A stretch of 64,000 bases of DNA from Leptasterias polaris (lineage: Eukaryota > Echinodermata > Asteroidea > Forcipulatida > Asteriidae), in assembly GCA_037783415.1 (NCBI GenBank), contig JAZGTN010000097.1:3720001-3784000 (forward strand), written 5' to 3'. Of this stretch, positions 53,974 through 59,900 are shown piece after piece. The notes below the pieces were generated by a model. That model did not search any database. It was given only the letters and a program-made list of their open reading frames with translations, and was not told the origin of the DNA. Position numbers and translations under genes: made by a program. How positions within the stretch are numbered: position 1 is the first letter of the stretch; every line of letters starts with the position of its first letter.

Positions 53974-56900
53974 CAGTACTTATATAGCGCATCACACAAA
54001 AGTCTTGATGCACTTTACAACTATAAAGGCAGGTATGAGGCCTCCAGTTAAAATTTGTACATTTACTCAAAACCTTTGGTCAGCTCTAAAATGTGTTTCC
54101 ATTGCCTCACTACCAGTCCTGCACACTATCTCTCCAGTGCTTAAAGCAATATTGTTAAAGAGCACAACTTAAAGGGGCACTGTCGAGTCTTTGGCCAGAC
54201 ATCACATTCTGAACTCTCACCCAGTTACTACACAAGTCTGTACGATAATAATGACAGCGTCCTTTAAAGCTTTTGTTTGTGATGTGACAGTTAACGCTTG
54301 TAGTACTTGAGAGTGTGAGGGTGCGAGTTGATGTTTCCATATAACGCCACAAGCAGACTATGATCACGGACGACAGTGCCGCTTTGACTAACAATTCAGT
54401 TTGTTTGATCCACACTCTGAGAAATGTTGTTTGTATGTCAGAAGAAGACATGACTCAAACTCAAATTAAGCATGGGTGGTTTGAAAATTGATTTTTAAAT
54501 TCCTTCAACTCTGACGAGACCATAACATTGATTACAGGGATTTGGGTAGTGGGGATCGTCCCTATTGAAAGAATCAACAAAAACAGGCATAGGATTAAGC
54601 TTTGTCTGACTCGCCATCAGTTCCTTTTTTTCTGCCGAATGATGTAAGGCTCTATGACCTTCTGCTGGGCACACAAAGTACAACATTTTGTCCCAGCAGC
54701 AGAAGGTTGTAAACAATAAAATAGTTTCTTTGAGAAAGGTAGGGCACTACGACTATTACATTTGTGTTGCTAAAATTACCACCAAAGACATGTTTTCTCA
54801 TGCCCATGCAGAATTTAACCTTCTTATAATGATTTTATGACAGAAAAATGATCAAACTGTCACACTGTCACATTGCACACACTAATTGCACACAACCGTT
54901 CGCCGGGTGCAATTTCTCACGCCCTTTTTGCCGGGCACCCAACGATTTCTTCAGAACAAAAATCTCATTATCCAGATTTGGTAGAATGTCAGTGTTAATC
55001 TAGACATTCTGATCCAGTGGGGTTATGGAAACTTACAAAATCAGCAGTTTTACAATGTAGGCCCACAGTGTAATGGGAGAGTAGTCTGTTGCCATTCTGC
55101 ACTGTGGCGAACTCCTCTGGTAGGCCCACAGTGTAATGGGAGAGTAGTCTGTTGCCATTCTGCACTGTGGCGAACTCCTCTGGTAGGCCCACAGTGTAAT
55201 GGGAGAGTAGTCTGTTGCCATTCTGCACTGTGGCGAACTCCTCTGGTAGGCCCACAGTGTAATGGGAGAGTAGTCTGTTGCCATTCTGCACTGTGGCGAA
55301 CTCCTCTGGTAGGCCCACAGTGTAATGGGAGAGTAGTCTGTTGCCATTCTGCACTGTGGCGAACTCCTCTGGTAGGCCCACAGTGTAATGGGAGAGTAGT
55401 CTGTTGCCATTCTGCACTGTGGCGAACTCCTCTGGTAGGCCCACAGTGTAATGGGAGAGTAGTCTGTTGCCATTCTGCACTGTGGCGAACTCCTCTGGTA
55501 GGCCCACAGTGTAATGGGAGAGTAGTCTGTTGCCATTCTGCACTGTGGCGAACTCCTCTGGTAGGCCCACAGTGTAATGGGAGAGTAGTCTGTTGCCATT
55601 CTGCACTGTGGCGAACTCCTCTGGTAGGCCCACAGTGTAATGGGAGAGTAGTCTGTTGCCATTCTGCACTGTGGCGAACTCCTCTGGTAAAGTATGCATT
55701 AAAAAAGGGTCCAGTTACTGTTTTCTTTCTGCTCGATTCATCAGTTGACGTCATCGGTGTATGTAAACATGAATTCTTTTTTTTGATTCACTACCACATG
55801 AGATTTCCATCCGTGCAGCCACTCTCCTCAACTCAGCTGGTTTAGGTTTACATTCGGCTGAGGCATTCTTATAATTTTTTTGACGCAATAAGAGGCATTC
55901 AGGGGAGTCAAGTTAGCTTGAAATGTGTGATCTAACTCCATGTTACATTAGCTGATGGATTTTTGTATATATACTTAAAGGTATGATAACAGGATTGGTA
56001 GAGCTGACAAAATAGTCGAAGACAGTGTTCATGAGTTGTGTGTACAACCATATATATGAAATAGCAAACCTGTAAAAATTTGGGCTTAATCCGTTATGTC
56101 AGTCAGGAGAAAATAGTACAAAAATATTCACATTTTTTTCTGATTTTAAAAAGTAAAAACACTGACCTTAATATTGGCTGTAACAACCAAAGTCAGGTAT
56201 TGTGTTTTTATTAGGTTTTCAGATTTTCTCGAATATGTCTTCATTTCAGGGGAAATATTTCACAGAAAAAATGCTTTTAGTATGAACTTCATAATCAGTA
56301 AGCTTTCAGACTAGAATGTAACAATGATGTTTTTTATACTTAACAATCCTGTATAATACTTTTAGATTATCGAAAAATAGAATTAGGAGAGGATAAAATT
56401 TACGATTTTGACAGTTGAAGGGGAAACATTTAGAATGTGTATGACACCAAGCTCGAAGGGAGATCTGGGCTCGATTTCACAAAGAGTTAAGATTGATCGT
56501 AACTGCAAAACCATCGCAGTTGCTTAGCAAAGAGTGATGTCCCAATACAAATCACTATGGTAATACTGATAACTCATCATAAGATGAATCTTAGTGCTTT
56601 GTGAAATCGACCCCAGGGCCCAATTTCATGGCTCTGCTTACCGCTGAATTCTGCGCTTGCGATCACCATTCTCCGCTTACCGAGCAACACCGAACTTCTG
56701 TGCTAGCTGTGTAAGCGTAGAATGCCTAGTAACGTGGACTACGCAAGCGCACAAGCACAAATTCCCTGCTAACCCTTGAAATACGCTTGACGTAAGCGCG
56801 GAATTCCCTACTTCCGTAAGTGCCGATTCTTTGCTTACGGTAAGTACAGCCATGAAATTAGGCCCTTGTTGTGATTGCTTCTCACTCATAACCCCAGCAA

Positions 56901-59900
56901 TAGTCCCACTGGTAATTAGCGTAATGGAAAGACATCATCATCATCAACAAGATTTGTGGTTTGTTAACTATTTGCAGATTATTGAAGCTGCTACTTTACA
57001 AGAAACTGTATGCCCTCACTCTCTGCTTTGGAAATATAATATTCAATAATTCCCTCACTCAAATGGTGTCATGTCATTGGCAGGCCCAATGGGCTTTATA
57101 GAGGACACACCGTGATATAGTTTTTCTGTATAAAACTAACCATCACTTCATTGTCTGCAATCTGTATAGTGTGTCATGGAGTTTGAACAAAAAATCTTTA
57201 AAAACAAGACCAAGATGCAAATGAAGTAATTGACGTGTCTATGAATAACATGTATCTTGAACACTTCATGTGAGAAATCTCTCCAGACGAAATAGACTTT
57301 ACCCCTTTGCATCTTGTAGGAAAAATAAAGAGCACTTTGAGATGCCCCCGGGTGTGATAAGGCGCTATATAAGAACTGCGCATCATTGTTATTAATATAT
57401 TATTATTTGTTTGAGTTATCTTTATATACTACTGAGTGGGTTGTATTACTACCCACTCGGTTGTATTCCAAGATTGGACTCCATCCTCAAACCATCCCTA
57501 CAATCCCGGCCAAAATGCTTGGGCCATGTGACAATAGACCTACCCTCCCCCCTGTTTCCCCGCTCAATGTTGTTAACCCCAGCTGGAGTGCAGACGGCAC
57601 AATGAGAGCCAACATTGAAGGGGCTGGGAGCCAAACAAGATACGGCTGGGATTGTAGATGTACCTTTGACCTTGCATGCCATAATACTGTGTGTGTACAC
57701 AAATACTGGGCCCATTCATGGCTCTGCTTACAGCTAAGTTATGCGCTTACAATCACCATTCTCCGCTTACCAATTTCTGTGGTAGCTGTGTAAGCGAGGA
57801 GTGCCTAGTAATGTGGACTACGCATGCGCACAAGCCAAAATTATTTGCTTACGGTAAGCAGAGCCATGAAATTGGGCCGTGGTGTGCAGGTAGTATCAGT
57901 CAGGTAGTTATGGGTTATTTCTTGTACATGTCTATCCAATGAAACATTGGGTTTGTAAGACCAGTGCCTGAGGATAAAGTAAGTCTACCCTACACCCAGC
58001 ACCACTTCAGTGTTTTTTAAGATTGGTATAGGTTGTGCAGACTGAAGCACAAGGGAACAACAAGTTACTTCTTCCATAACTCTGTTCAAACTCTGGGAAT
58101 CAATATTTTCCCACGCCGGAACTATTATGGCAATGTCGTACACAATCATAGACACATATTTTGTAAAATACCATTTTGGTATGCCACTGTGGTCAAAGAT
58201 TGGTTTAACATTTCTCCAGAAGCGCAATTGTCAGCCAGATATGTAATTTCTTTTCACATCATAGAGGGCGCTGTTGCGCTTGTGACAACATCTGGTTGCA
58301 ATGAGCTTTGTGAGAGCCAAACATTTTTGTGTCGACGTTTTATAACACTATTTCACATTTTATGATTGATTGATTTTTTTCTTTATTATTTAGGCTGGGT
58401 GGTCCCAGCATAAAAACATATTAAATAACACTAAAGAGTTCAAACGTTCAACCGAAATTGTTTGTTTTCTGATCATTCAGGCACAGTCGCACTGGCAGAG
58501 TTCATCGCAGATAACTGGCAGTTAGTCAGGTTAGATCTACGGGAGAACGAGGTGCGAACTGGTGGTCTGATGGCACTGTCCTATGCCATGAAGGTCAACA
58601 AAGTACTGCTACGACTTGACCTGGATAGAGAGGTCAAACGGGAACAGGTTGGTGGTCACAGTGGACACTCTCAAATTAAGAATGGTCTCCAATGGTCTCC
58701 TTTTCGTCTTTTGCTCGTTGGGCTCCGATTTCATTGGAGCCCAATTCAAAGAGCTGCTTTAAGCACCAAATATTATCTAAGCATGAAAAAGAATGTGCTT
58801 ACTAGAAAAGGGTAGCCATTTGATGTGTACTGAATGTGCCACTCATTTTACCTTAGCAGAAACTTGGTTTGCGATATTTTCTGTTAATTTTTGTTTTGCC
58901 CAATTTGATGAAGCTGCTTGAGCAGAAAATGTTGCTGAACTTTTTTCAACTAAGCAAAAATTTGCTGGAAAGGAGTAACAAATGTTATGAGCTAGTATTT
59001 TGGCTGTTAACCTTTTATGCAAAACTGTTCTACGATTATTTAGCCTAATTTTGTGCTTCAGCTGCAAGCCTTGCCATAATTTTGTCTTAAAGTATGTTTT
59101 CTTTTCTCTCTTTGTTCACAGCTTATTTCTAATTTGTTCTTTTTGTATTTAGTCGACCACTTGATAGTTATTGTGAATCTGTCCAGCTGTTGTTGAACAA
59201 AGCCTTCAAATATGTACTTTAACTTCACGGTCTACATATACTTTAACAATGTCTACATGTAAATAACGGAGAAATCAAAGGGTTGAATGTGTTGAATGAA
59301 CGCACATAGAGCGAGCACAAACTACACACCTTGTGAAAACAGAACTATGTGTATCTGCAGGGATCATCTTACAAATGTATTCAGTACCCAACGACCACAT
59401 GGGTATCAACATTGTGACTCATTCATCTATATTCATGTAATGGAATCGATTCATGAATGTTTCACTTCACGGTCCCATGTGCTCCTGCTCGCTTTTACTG
59501 CACTGCAGTTCTCGTCTTTGATACTTGCTGAAAATGATTTGATTAGACTGAGATTGTCACCAGTGAGTGGAGCAAATATTCCACATGAGGCCGTTGCCAA
59601 CAGGATGGCAACAGTGGGGCATTAGCTTCACAAAATAATCAGAGATTTGTGTCTGTAAACATTTGGAATGTGTGATTAACAGTTTGGCCTTCATTTTCAC
59701 TGTATTTTTGTTTCAGCTTTTTCTAAGTAACTCATTCACAAGTTGTTTTTATTTTTAAAACAAATTTGTGGTTAACACATTGACTAATGCAGGATCTGAA
59801 AGCCACAACTTTCAGGTTGTGGTGCTGATGTTATTGTACTTGAGCTTACCTCGCTATATGTTGGTTATCTCTTTAGTTTGGGCTTGTCAATATGCTGGTT

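Larger units (their letters stand above)
53623..58480 (+). other. PPP1R37 intron with minisatellite and MITEs
   Basis: Between exons f and g. It contains a TAA microsatellite with an attached tail repeat, the 63-bp minisatellite (55057-55689), three inverted-repeat MITEs (56467-57878) and a possible LINE tail at 58370-58435. A possible tiny TTAA element lies at 54172-54267 (ends TTAAAGG..CCTTTAA), weakly supported. 54270-55050 and 55700-56460 show nothing I can name. Confidence 0.65.

Noticed and set aside
55057..55689. Possible CRISPR array
   Set aside because: The 63-bp units are contiguous and identical, with no unique spacers, and the window is eukaryotic.
54995..55754. Three long minus-strand open frames (209-234 codons) of a perfect 21-residue repeat
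   Set aside because: They are three frames of the same 63-bp tandem array, with no unique domain, no splice or promoter signal, and no homology that I recognise.
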